From NCBI RefSeq assembly GCF_001467895.1, contig NZ_LNYO01000024.1:644602-708601 (forward strand): a DNA stretch of 64,000 nt. The letters are read 5' to 3'. The notes below the pieces were generated by a model. The model was not told where the DNA came from and made no database searches. It saw only the letters and a list, made by a program, of their open reading frames with translations. Positions 26,112-34,998 of the stretch are shown one piece after another. This DNA is from Legionella nautarum. GTDB lineage: Bacteria > Pseudomonadota > Gammaproteobacteria > Legionellales > Legionellaceae. The translations under genes were made by a program, and so were the position numbers. The first letter of the stretch is position 1; each line of letters starts with the position of its first letter.

Positions 26112-28457
26112 TCAGTGACCCTCTAACCAATTTTTGATGAACTGCTCTGTTTCATTGAGAACTGTAATTAATTGCTGATACAACGGCTCCAGGAATTGAG
26201 TCTGTCCTGACTTATGATAGCACTCTAAATATTGGCATGCGAATTTCAGTTTTTCGGTACCACAATACAAGGCGCTACTTTTCAATTTATGAGCCAGGGC
26301 TTCAATCTTTTTCCAATTTAATTCAGAGTAAGCCTGTTCTAACTTGGTTAAGGTATGAGGAATTTCTTCTGCATGCATTGAGGTCAATAAGTCTCGCAAA
26401 ACAGCCTCATTTCCGAAGTTATAAAGTCCAAGCTCGATGTCCAAGTTAGGATGATTATTCAGGAAAAATAACTTCTCTTCTTCAGTATTGGCAAAATTGA
26501 GTGATTGTTCTTTCGTATCACCCTTTATTTCATTTTTGGAAAACTGTCTAGGTAGCAATTGGCTAAGAACCGTCTTCAGTACAGGTAAGGTAATAGGTTT
26601 AGAAAGTACTTGATTCATGCCTGCTTGAATGGACTCATTTTTCGCCTCGACTAGACCATGCGCAGTCAAACCCACAATCGGAATAGGTGCCTTATGCAAT
26701 TCTTTTTCCCAATCACGAATGCGACTAGTTAATTCATTGCCTGATAGGCCCGGTAGGCCAATATCAGTAATAATTAGATCAAACTCTTTCGATTTAGCTA
26801 AAGCCAGAGCTTGCTCACCGTCAGTGACGGAAATATAACGACAACCGGCTTTTTCTGCGATTAATTCGATCATACGTAAAGCAATATCATTATCTTCGAC
26901 CAATAAAAGAGAGATTTGAGAAGGGGTGTTCTGTTCTAGTGAAGACTCAGAGGTTGAAAGGACAGTTTTTGATTCAATTGGAATATTCGCATTTTTTTCT
27001 TCACCGATTGCTAGGGAAATGGTGAAATAAAAGGTCGTTCCTTTCCCTTCAACACTCTCTAACTCAATTTCCCCGCCCATTAGTGCTACATATTTTTCAG
27101 CAATATGCAGTCCTACACCATGCCCTTGATGGTCACCTTTATAAGAAGGACTAATCCGATAAAAGCGCTCAAAGACTTTGGATTGTAAGGTTTTAGGAAT
27201 CCCCGGGCCTGTGTCGCTAACGCTAAATTTAAGGTTGACGATATCTTGCTGTTTACTAATTTGTTTGACACTAAGCCCAATATAGCCATGCTCGGTAAAT
27301 TTAATGGCATTTCCGACTAAGTTAAGCAAAATACGGTTTAATTTAAAGCGGTCACAGACAATAAATTGTGGAATTTCCTCATCGATATCTACCTTAAATT
27401 TAAGGTTTTTCTGAAAAATAGTTGGTTTTTCAAGCTGAACAATGTCATTAATACTCTGACGAAGGTTAAAGCACTCTGCTTGAATGTCGTGTTCAGAAAG
27501 ATGAGCCGCGGAAACCACATCAAGCACTCCGTTCAGAAGTTTGAGTAGTTGTTCCCCACTTTCATTTACCCAGCGTGCATATTGTTTTTCTTCCTCATTG
27601 CTGGCTTTTTCTTCTAAGAAGCGAGACATGCCAATAATACCGCTTAAAGGGGTGCGAATATCATGACTCATATTAGCAATGAATTCTGTTTTAACTTGGT
27701 TAGCCGATTCAGCATTTTCTTTGGCGCGTTTGAGGTCTTCTAATAATCGTTTTTGCTCTGTGATATTGGTCGTAATGCCTAAGATACCAATGACATTATG
27801 TTGATTATCATACATTGGTACTTTATTGGTGATGGCGGTAATGGTCTGGCCTTGTGAAACAGCAATGTTCTCCTCATGGTTTAAGCGCGCTTTTCCTGTT
27901 CTAATTACCTCTTGGTCAACATCTACATAGAGCTGGGCTCTGTCTTTCCAGATGAGATCAAAATCAGTTTTTCCGACCACCTCTGCACTGGATTCCAAAC
28001 CTGCTAAATTGGCAAATCCTTCATTACAACCCAAATAAACACTATTTTTATCTTTCCAATAGAAAAGTCCTGGGGCATATTTGACCACATTTTTTAATTG
28101 TAAGTATTCAACTTGTTTAGCTGTTAATTCTTTGGTGTATTTTCCTAGGGCAAAAATTAAATTTTGCTTACTTTCCTTGTCATAAACAGGAGTAATTCGC
28201 CAATCAATTTTGAAGCCGCGATGAGTTAAGCTAAGTTGTTGTTCTTTTTTTAGGGCTTGTGTTGATTTAATGAAAGGCTTCATTGCATAGTGTTTAAATA
28301 CGCTATCAATGGGTTTATTACACACCTCTTCTTTTTTCCATCCTAAGATTTGAATTGCAGTAGGATTAATTTCTTCAATATGTAGTTGACTAGACAAGAT
28401 TAAAATTAAATTGTCCGAATGGTTTAAGCATAGTGATAAAAGCGTTTTGTAGTCCAT
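26112..28457 (-). CDS. cytosolic hybrid histidine kinase (PAS-PAS-HK-REC-HPt)
   Basis: 781 residues, no membrane segment. PAS domains lie at about 5-105 and 122-232. The HisKA domain has H265 (NMSHDIRTPLSG), and the ATPase domain has the N-box (N384), DTGPGIP (415-421) and GHGVGL (445-450). The receiver (515-635) has acceptor D565 (LIITDIGLPG) and K620. The HPt domain (670-780) has H723 (LAHKLKSSALYCG). All phosphorelay residues are present, so a complete ArcB-like relay is contained in one protein; the target regulator is not nearby. It is divergent from the acyl-CoA-dehydrogenase/adenylation fusion gene and shares its 260-base promoter region. Confidence 0.9.
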   Translation of the reverse strand: MDYKTLLSLCLNHSDNLILILSSQLHIEEINPTAIQILGWKKEEVCNKPIDSVFKHYAMKPFIKSTQALKKEQQLSLTHRGFKIDWRITPVYDKESKQNLIFALGKYTKELTAKQVEYLQLKNVVKYAPGLFYWKDKNSVYLGCNEGFANLAGLESSAEVVGKTDFDLIWKDRAQLYVDVDQEVIRTGKARLNHEENIAVSQGQTITAITNKVPMYDNQHNVIGILGITTNITEQKRLLEDLKRAKENAESANQVKTEFIANMSHDIRTPLSGIIGMSRFLEEKASNEEEKQYARWVNESGEQLLKLLNGVLDVVSAAHLSEHDIQAECFNLRQSINDIVQLEKPTIFQKNLKFKVDIDEEIPQFIVCDRFKLNRILLNLVGNAIKFTEHGYIGLSVKQISKQQDIVNLKFSVSDTGPGIPKTLQSKVFERFYRISPSYKGDHQGHGVGLHIAEKYVALMGGEIELESVEGKGTTFYFTISLAIGEEKNANIPIESKTVLSTSESSLEQNTPSQISLLLVEDNDIALRMIELIAEKAGCRYISVTDGEQALALAKSKEFDLIITDIGLPGLSGNELTSRIRDWEKELHKAPIPIVGLTAHGLVEAKNESIQAGMNQVLSKPITLPVLKTVLSQLLPRQFSKNEIKGDTKEQSLNFANTEEEKLFFLNNHPNLDIELGLYNFGNEAVLRDLLTSMHAEEIPHTLTKLEQAYSELNWKKIEALAHKLKSSALYCGTEKLKFACQYLECYHKSGQTQFLEPLYQQLITVLNETEQFIKNWLEGH

Positions 28458-28687
28458 ATTGATTAATATTCACCGTTACTATCTGTATTTTCAACATATT
28501 TTACAATTTTTGCATAACCATGTATTATAAAGGCACTTTGTGCCATTACAATTTATGACGTTACTATTAAGTGAGTCTTTGTATTGAATATAGCCTAAGA
28601 TAAAATTGTTTTTTAATTTTTATTCTATTCTACCACAACCAGACTAAGAGATGATTAGTCACGCAGTAGTTCACTATTTACAATTGC

Positions 28688-28693
28688 TATAAT
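28688..28693 (+). promoter_or_regulatory. -10 box for the ACAD-A-PCP unit
   Basis: TATAAT 23 bases before the ATG at 28717, with GGGAG seven bases before the start. No good -35 box is seen at 16-18 bases, which suggests an activator is needed. The divergent kinase gene starts at 28457. Confidence 0.45.
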
Positions 28694-28716
28694 CTGGTTG
28701 TTAAGGGAGTAATGAC

Positions 28717-31700
28717 ATGAATCACTCAGAACATAGCAAAAAGAGCGCTGACTCACTAATTCATTGGCTTAGACACTATTCTTCTACTCATCTTGATTCC
28801 TATTTAGCCGATAAACAAGGTGCTTTCCCGCCTCATGTTTTCATGGATCTCGCGAATCAAGGATTTTTTGGTATGCATATTTCGAGAAAGCATGGAGGAT
28901 TAGAATTAAAATTAGTTGATATGCTGCGGGTGATTGAGCAACTCGCTGCAATTGATTTAACCCTCACTACTATTATCATCGAAACAATTCAAGGCGCTCA
29001 TACTCTAGAGAACTATGCTTCGGCAACGATGAAAAAGCAGTATCTAAATAAACTGGCTAAAGGTCAGATGTTTATGTCAGGTGCAATGACTGAATCTGCC
29101 GCTGGTTCTAACCCAAGGGCAATGAAATCGGTCGCAAGCCCTCATCAGAACGACAAATGGTTATTGAGAGGCAGTAAACGTTGGGTAGGTATGGCTGCTT
29201 CAGCAGAGCTTATTGCCATTTATGTCCAACAAGTCGATGCAAACAATAATTGGCTTGGAATGAGTGGCTTTTTAGTGCCAAGAGGAACCGAAGGTCTGCA
29301 TATCGGCGCAGCGGCGCCAACCATGGGCTTACGCGGATTCTCTAAACATACCATTTACTTAGATGACATAGAAGTTTCTGCCGAAAACATGCTAGGTCAA
29401 CCCGGCCAAGGCATGGAAATCGCTCAAGACAATATGATGTTTATCAGGCTATGTCTGGCTGCAGCAAGTATAGGTGCTATGAAACGCTGTGTTCAGTTGA
29501 TGCATCGTTATGCAGAAAGACGCTCCATTGTGACTGGTTTTCTTATCGATAACCCTGTTACTTTGGTTCGTTTAAGTGAAATAACCGCCCTAATAGAGGC
29601 TTTAGAGAATTTCGTTTATACCATTGCAACTGCCTATGACAGCGATATTGCGCTTGTGCCTGAGGAGGCCTTTGTTGTTTCTAAAATCTTGGGCTCAGAA
29701 TTTTTGGGTAAGGTTGCCGATCTTCTAGTACAAACGCTAGGGGCTAGAGGCTATGAAGAGGGGAATGGTGCTTCACAGCTTTTTCGGGATGCGCGTGTCT
29801 TTAGGATTTTTGAGGGCCCAACAGAAGCATTAAACATGTACCTTGGCTCGCGAATGCAAGGAAAAAACCTAGGTCTCGAACGTTTTTTCTCTAATTTTTT
29901 AGAGCAAAAAGCGCTTTTTAAAGATCTAGAGCGTGTTGTAGAAAAAATAAATGATTCGGAACATAAACTCTTCGGAAAATCCTTCACGGGGCAATATTGG
30001 TCTCAAGCTTTGGTCGGAGAAGTCATTGCTTATGGCCTCCTCTTGGCTCTCACTGATCATTGCTATCAAAAAAATAATTCTGAAAAATTGCACAGAGCTT
30101 TGCTTTGGGCACGAAATAAATATCATGAAGCGGTTGATAAATCACAGAAGCTTTCTGTAGGTGAGAAGGTTTTAGCGCAACGTTCAGAACTCCACGAGAT
30201 TGTTAACAATTACTCTGCCCAGATAGGTAATGTTGAGCAAACCAAAACTCGAGAAGGGGTTGCTATTGATCATTTATTAAAAAAACAAGATGAGATCTTG
30301 GGTGCCGAGCAAGGACTTTCTTTACATGAAATACTACAAATCGAAGACTATCAACATTTAGAGGCAACCGAAGCCGGGTTCCAAAAAACCTTTAAAAAAT
30401 CTAATGTCGTCGAAAAAGAGACTATTCCTTGCCTCTACACGCATCAGCTATTTGAACGACAAGCCTTGCTAAATGCAGATGCAGTTGCTTTAAGTTATCA
30501 GGGTGAGGAAATAACTTATGCACAATTAAATGCCAAGGCGAACCGAGTTGCTCATTTCTTAATTAAGGAAGGGATTACAGCGAATAAGGTTGTTGCAATT
30601 TATATTGAACGCTCCATCGAAATGATTGTCGGATTGCTCGGAATTTTAAAAGCAGGTGGGGCTTATCTACCTTTAGACAGTAATTATCCTACCAAAAGTT
30701 TGCAATTCATGTTTGAAGATTCGAAGTCCGACTTTATTTTATCTCATAAAAAATTAGCAAAAGACCTTCCCTTTCATGCGAAGAAAACCTTTTTTATAGA
30801 AGATATTATTGACTTTGCATCAAAAGATTTGGACGCTGAAAATCCTCAAGTAGAGATCAATTTAGCTAATCTTGGCTATTTAATTTATACCTCTGGGTCA
30901 ACAGGTAAACCCAAAGGCGTCATGTTACCTCATCAAGCCCTGACGAATTTAATGCATTGGCAGCAAAGAAAAAATCCCGAAAAACGAAATGTTCTACAGT
31001 TCACGGCACTTAGTTTTGATATGAGTTTTCTAGAAATATTTTCTGCACTCATTTCTGGTGGGACTTTAGTACTTATTTCAGAACATGATAGGATGGATCC
31101 TTGGCAATTTTCTAAGCTTGTAAAAGATCATCAGATTGAGCAATTAGTATTGCCCGTGCCCTTTTTAAAAACCTTGGCTTCCGCACCCGTAGAAAAAAAA
31201 TATTTCTTTTCTCTAAAAGAAATTATTATTGCCGGTGAGCAGCTTATTGTAAGCCCTGCAATTTTATCTTTTTTTACCCAACTTCCTTCCTGTCGATTAT
31301 TGAATTATTACGGGCCTTCCGAAACTCATGTGGTTACTTCCTACACTTTTCCTGAGAAAGTGACAGAGTGGCCCGATTATCCGCCGATTGGCAAACCTAT
31401 TTTCAATACCAACATAATGATATTAAATAATAAAATGCAGCCTGTTCAGGCTGGGGAAACAGGTGAAATCTATATAGGCGGAGCCTCACTCGCTAAAGGA
31501 TATATTAATCGCGATGAATTAACGCAAGAGAAGTTTGTTGAAGATCTTTGGAGCAAGGAACCCAATTCACAGTTATATAAAACGGGGGATTTGGGAAAAG
31601 CTCTTCCTGACGGTAATCTTGTTTTCCTCGGACGCAAGGATGCGCAGCTAAAGATTCGCGGATTTAGAATTGAGCCTAAAGAAATTGAATCCCATTTAAT

Positions 31701-32244
31701 TAAATACCCTGAGATTAAGGAAGCGGTAGTTATTGCTAAAAAAGACGCTGCTTCAGAGAAGCATTTGGAGGCTTTTATTGTAGTAGAAGGGAAAAAAGAT
31801 GACAAAATGATTAATCTTATTTACTCATTCCTCCAAGAAAGAGTTCCTCCGCAGATGGTGCCTTCTGTCTTTAATATTATTGAAAAGATGCCCTTAACGG
31901 ATAGTGGGAAGATAGATAGAAAACGATTAGAGCATTATAACAAACCTGTTTCCTGCTCAGTCAATAAAATAGAAAAGCCCCATACTTCCACAGAGAAAGA
32001 GGTGATCGAAATAATGGAAGCTATCTTTAATTTGCCTATCGGGGTTAATAATAGTTTTGCGTCAATAGGGGGTAATTCACTTTTAGCAATGCATGTTATT
32101 TCAAAGTTGCGGGACAAATTTGCGATAGAATTGCCTGTCTGCGCAATTTTATCTGATCCCCGAATTGCAGATACTGCAAAGCGCATCGATTTATTATTGC
32201 AAGAAAAAGCAACTACTCTATCTATGGTTAATGAAGCAAATTAA
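28717..32244 (+). CDS. acyl-CoA dehydrogenase / adenylation / carrier-protein fusion
   Basis: 1175 residues combining three modules. Residues 1-385 are an acyl-CoA dehydrogenase: FMSGAMTESAAGSNP FAD region, and FEGPTEALNMYLG with E366 at the catalytic-base position. Residues 390-565 are a helical linker. Residues 573-1075 are an NRPS adenylation domain: YTSGSTGKPKGVM (A3, 724-736), NYYGPSET (A5), YKTGDLG (A7), LKIRGFRIEP (A8), K1065 (A10). Residues 1090-1165 are a carrier protein with S1121 (IGGNSLLAM) for phosphopantetheine. By-eye specificity residues are D768 M769 L772 P815 I837 A839 Y864 V872 V873 K1065. No condensation or thioesterase domain is present. By analogy with separate prolyl-carrier oxidases (PltE/PltF/PltL), it could load an amino acid on its own carrier and desaturate it. 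It is 40 bases before the ATP-grasp gene. Confidence 0.9.
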   Translation: MNHSEHSKKSADSLIHWLRHYSSTHLDSYLADKQGAFPPHVFMDLANQGFFGMHISRKHGGLELKLVDMLRVIEQLAAIDLTLTTIIIETIQGAHTLENYASATMKKQYLNKLAKGQMFMSGAMTESAAGSNPRAMKSVASPHQNDKWLLRGSKRWVGMAASAELIAIYVQQVDANNNWLGMSGFLVPRGTEGLHIGAAAPTMGLRGFSKHTIYLDDIEVSAENMLGQPGQGMEIAQDNMMFIRLCLAAASIGAMKRCVQLMHRYAERRSIVTGFLIDNPVTLVRLSEITALIEALENFVYTIATAYDSDIALVPEEAFVVSKILGSEFLGKVADLLVQTLGARGYEEGNGASQLFRDARVFRIFEGPTEALNMYLGSRMQGKNLGLERFFSNFLEQKALFKDLERVVEKINDSEHKLFGKSFTGQYWSQALVGEVIAYGLLLALTDHCYQKNNSEKLHRALLWARNKYHEAVDKSQKLSVGEKVLAQRSELHEIVNNYSAQIGNVEQTKTREGVAIDHLLKKQDEILGAEQGLSLHEILQIEDYQHLEATEAGFQKTFKKSNVVEKETIPCLYTHQLFERQALLNADAVALSYQGEEITYAQLNAKANRVAHFLIKEGITANKVVAIYIERSIEMIVGLLGILKAGGAYLPLDSNYPTKSLQFMFEDSKSDFILSHKKLAKDLPFHAKKTFFIEDIIDFASKDLDAENPQVEINLANLGYLIYTSGSTGKPKGVMLPHQALTNLMHWQQRKNPEKRNVLQFTALSFDMSFLEIFSALISGGTLVLISEHDRMDPWQFSKLVKDHQIEQLVLPVPFLKTLASAPVEKKYFFSLKEIIIAGEQLIVSPAILSFFTQLPSCRLLNYYGPSETHVVTSYTFPEKVTEWPDYPPIGKPIFNTNIMILNNKMQPVQAGETGEIYIGGASLAKGYINRDELTQEKFVEDLWSKEPNSQLYKTGDLGKALPDGNLVFLGRKDAQLKIRGFRIEPKEIESHLIKYPEIKEAVVIAKKDAASEKHLEAFIVVEGKKDDKMINLIYSFLQERVPPQMVPSVFNIIEKMPLTDSGKIDRKRLEHYNKPVSCSVNKIEKPHTSTEKEVIEIMEAIFNLPIGVNNSFASIGGNSLLAMHVISKLRDKFAIELPVCAILSDPRIADTAKRIDLLLQEKATTLSMVNEAN

Positions 32245-32284
32245 ACTGTGATGAGCTAATCAGAGATTACAAGGAGCTGTATCT

Positions 32285-33361
32285 TTGAGTAAACCCATGA
32301 ATAAAAATGCACGCTGTTATTATGAAAGTGCTAAGAAATTGCTCTTCCCGGTTGAAGAGGTACCTGAAATTGAGGGATTTAAATTAAAACTTTGGAAGCG
32401 TAATTTTTATTTCTGTGGCAGCGGAACACCATTCAACGATAGCTGCTCCATCCATCTAGCCAGGAATAAACATACGATGAATAAAGTGCTGGGAAGAGCC
32501 GGATTTCCAGTACCCAAAGCAACCTTTATTCATATTTCTGAATATGAATATGGTATGCTTGAAGAAAAAATAGCAGGCTTATCCTTTCCCCTTGTCGCAA
32601 AGCCGCAAACCGGCAAGTTGGGTCAAAATGTATTATGCAATATTCAAACGTTAGAGCAATTAAAAAACTATATTGCTAAAAATATTGTCGACAGTGAATA
32701 TATTTCTATTGAGGAATTCCACGCTAATTTGAACGCTTATCGCGTGTTAATTTTTAACAACCGTATACTCGGTGTGATCCAGCGTTATCCGGCACAGGTT
32801 ATCGGCGATGGCGACCACAATTTGCAAGCGCTCATCGATTTGAGTAATTCGCAACGCATAAAACTAAGTGACAGTTTAGGCCCCATTGTGATCGACGAAG
32901 AGTGCCAATTTAAACTGGCTGAACTTGGCATGGATCTAAATTATGTACCTAAGAAAGATGAAGTGGTGGGCCTCTGTTATGCTTGTAATGCAACCCGAGG
33001 AGGAACTTATAAATCCTTGGCAAAGAAGATAAATCGAGAAAATAGCCAGCTGCTCATTCGTGCTGCCACAGAGTTAAATTTAAAGCTCGTTGGATTTGAT
33101 GTACAGTGTACGGATATCAATGTACCTATTGGACAATCTCGAGGAGTAATCATCGAGGCAAATGACGGGCCGAGTATAAGAATACACGAGTATCCGCTAG
33201 AGGGAGATACGGTACCGGTAAGTAAAAAAATTATTCGTAGCCTGATCTATCGGCACCCTTTTTCCTATCTCTATATTTTGTATACAAATAGACGTTCAGC
33301 TCCCTATCTAAGAGGTTTAATTTTTCTTGGCGTAATTATTGGAATATTTTTAAATATGTAA
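32285..33361 (+). CDS. ATP-grasp ligase with C-terminal membrane anchor
   Basis: 358 residues from a TTG with AAGGAG eight bases upstream. ATP-grasp elements: the nucleotide lysine region LVAKPQTGKLGQNV (103-116), EYISIEEF (138-145), RVLIFNNRILGVIQR (153-167), and metal ligands D272 and E291/N293 (GVIIEANDGPSI). The layout is closest to cyanophycin-synthetase or glutathione-synthetase-like ligases, which join a carboxylate to an amine through an acyl phosphate. Unusually, residues 340-357 form a hydrophobic C-terminal segment (LRGLIFLGVIIGIFL), suggesting membrane attachment. Together with the upstream fusion it forms a two-gene operon, probably the ligation step of the same product. Confidence 0.85.
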   Translation: MSKPMNKNARCYYESAKKLLFPVEEVPEIEGFKLKLWKRNFYFCGSGTPFNDSCSIHLARNKHTMNKVLGRAGFPVPKATFIHISEYEYGMLEEKIAGLSFPLVAKPQTGKLGQNVLCNIQTLEQLKNYIAKNIVDSEYISIEEFHANLNAYRVLIFNNRILGVIQRYPAQVIGDGDHNLQALIDLSNSQRIKLSDSLGPIVIDEECQFKLAELGMDLNYVPKKDEVVGLCYACNATRGGTYKSLAKKINRENSQLLIRAATELNLKLVGFDVQCTDINVPIGQSRGVIIEANDGPSIRIHEYPLEGDTVPVSKKIIRSLIYRHPFSYLYILYTNRRSAPYLRGLIFLGVIIGIFLNM

Positions 33362-33389
33362 ATTTCAATTCCGCTAACTGATAGTTGAA

Positions 33390-33419
33390 TTGTAGGTTGC
33401 GCCCTGGCCCAACCTACAA
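33390..33419. terminator. perfect hairpin between convergent genes
   Basis: TTGTAGGTTG at 33390-33399 pairs perfectly with CAACCTACAA at 33410-33419 around CGCCCTGGCC. There is no T-run, so termination is likely but weak. The GCCC-TGG-CCC core also appears in other intergenic repeats of this window, so it may be a dispersed palindromic unit. Confidence 0.55.
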
Positions 33420-33459
33420 AGTTTGCGCCCGAATTTAACCCGCTACAATGCCTCCTCTC

Positions 33460-34833
33460 CTAAGGGGTTTGGGTGTGGTTTTGCGGTGCCTTGTCCTCGT
33501 CTTTACTATCATCCTTTTTATCTTGAGGGTTTTCCGGAGCTAAAGTTTCTGATTGTTGGTGTAAATCGCTTTGAGCTTGTGGTTTGGAGCCAAACATCCA
33601 CCTAAATAGAGGTCTAGCGAAAATAATATCTAAAATTTGATCAAGTAAGGATTTTTCAAACCATGTAGGCTCATTTGCTATGATCTCATCCACTGCGTCC
33701 TTTACCACGCTTTTTAGATGGGGGGTAAGCTTAGTTGCATTATTCACATCGAGAATAATTCTTTCTAGGGCTTTTTTTCTGTTGTCTACTGCCCCATCCT
33801 TTCTGTTTGGATAGTCAACACTTTCTTGAACTATAATTCCATTAAGATAGGCCTCATACTCAGCTACAATAGTTCTTAGTTTTATAATACTTTCATCTGG
33901 GAGTCCGATTGGGGCTGTCTCACCAACCTCTTCGGGGGTAGTAATTGTTGCCATCATTTGTTCTGTTTCTTTAAGTAGGGTGCTTAAAGCTTTTTGAGGG
34001 GCTAAGGTTATCAAATTTTCAGCAAAAATATTGCTTAAAATTTGGTTATGCAGGCTATCTTGAAGGGTTTTTGGTTTGCCTAGATTAAGAGAACTTTTTA
34101 AGTTTTCCTCTAGGTTTTCAGCAGAAAGATTTTCCGCCAATTGCAGTTCATAATAAAGAGACTCAATGTTATTAAATTTAAAAAGGTCGAAGTTATAACT
34201 ACTTTGCGAGGAGGAGTAACTGTCGAATGTTTTTTCTATAGCAAGAAGCTTTTCTATTTTTCCTTCGTCTGGAGATCTGGCTGAGTTACCTCTAAGACGA
34301 GCATAATATCCAACTAAGTTAACAACTTCATATTCTAACAATGCAATCTTATAAATTTGTTCTTTGTACAGTTCGATTGCCTTATCTAAAATTGTTTGTC
34401 GTGAAAACTGTTGATTTGGATTATGCTTAAATGCTTCAAGATACTCACGTGTTGCTCCTGCTAGATATTGACTAAAAATAAGTTCTTTTTGTTGCTGGAT
34501 TAATTTTTTAAGTTCTTCTTCTTTAGGACGCTGTTCGGTGACTTTTTCTTTAGCAACGAAACGGTTACCAATCAATATAAATAACGTTAATTTTGTGGAT
34601 GAAGTATCCTCACTGGAAGCATCTGAATCGTTTTGAAGTTGTTGATAATTCCGCCAACGTAATTCACGTATTGCATCCCTGTTATTAATAGATAACATAA
34701 AAGAATCACCAACCTCACCCTGTAATTTTATTAGTGCCCCTTCGGCTAATTGCTTCCGAATAATTGTCGAAGCGTGTTCCATTGACTCTTGTAATCCAGC
34801 TAAATAGTCTAATTGCTCTGCAACTCCAGGCAT
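33460..34833 (-). CDS. unknown helical protein, effector candidate
   Basis: The ATG at 34833 is preferred because GGAG lies seven bases upstream, giving 457 residues starting MPGVAEQLDYLAG. The protein is largely helical, with coiled-coil-prone stretches (EEELKKLIQQQKELIF near residue 105 and AENLSAENLEENLKSS near 235). The last 45 residues are disordered and charged (QDKKDDSKDEDKAP). One weakly hydrophobic stretch near 400 (LLDQILDIIFARPLF) may touch membranes. No family is recognised. Length, helical content and an acidic C-terminal tail fit a Dot/Icm-secreted Legionella effector, but this is inference only. It is convergent with the ATP-grasp gene. Confidence 0.65.
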   Translation of the reverse strand: MPGVAEQLDYLAGLQESMEHASTIIRKQLAEGALIKLQGEVGDSFMLSINNRDAIRELRWRNYQQLQNDSDASSEDTSSTKLTLFILIGNRFVAKEKVTEQRPKEEELKKLIQQQKELIFSQYLAGATREYLEAFKHNPNQQFSRQTILDKAIELYKEQIYKIALLEYEVVNLVGYYARLRGNSARSPDEGKIEKLLAIEKTFDSYSSSQSSYNFDLFKFNNIESLYYELQLAENLSAENLEENLKSSLNLGKPKTLQDSLHNQILSNIFAENLITLAPQKALSTLLKETEQMMATITTPEEVGETAPIGLPDESIIKLRTIVAEYEAYLNGIIVQESVDYPNRKDGAVDNRKKALERIILDVNNATKLTPHLKSVVKDAVDEIIANEPTWFEKSLLDQILDIIFARPLFRWMFGSKPQAQSDLHQQSETLAPENPQDKKDDSKDEDKAPQNHTQTP

Positions 34834-34998
34834 TTTATTCTCCAATTTGCATGAATTTTATATGATTATTATATCAATCAATTATGAAGAAAATATTATG
34901 GTAGGGAGTATAGCGGCTGTTTTTTCGTCAGTTATTTGGATTGTAAATTCCCCAAGTTTACTGTTAAATTAAGCCCTTCGTTTTTTCGAGATCACCCC

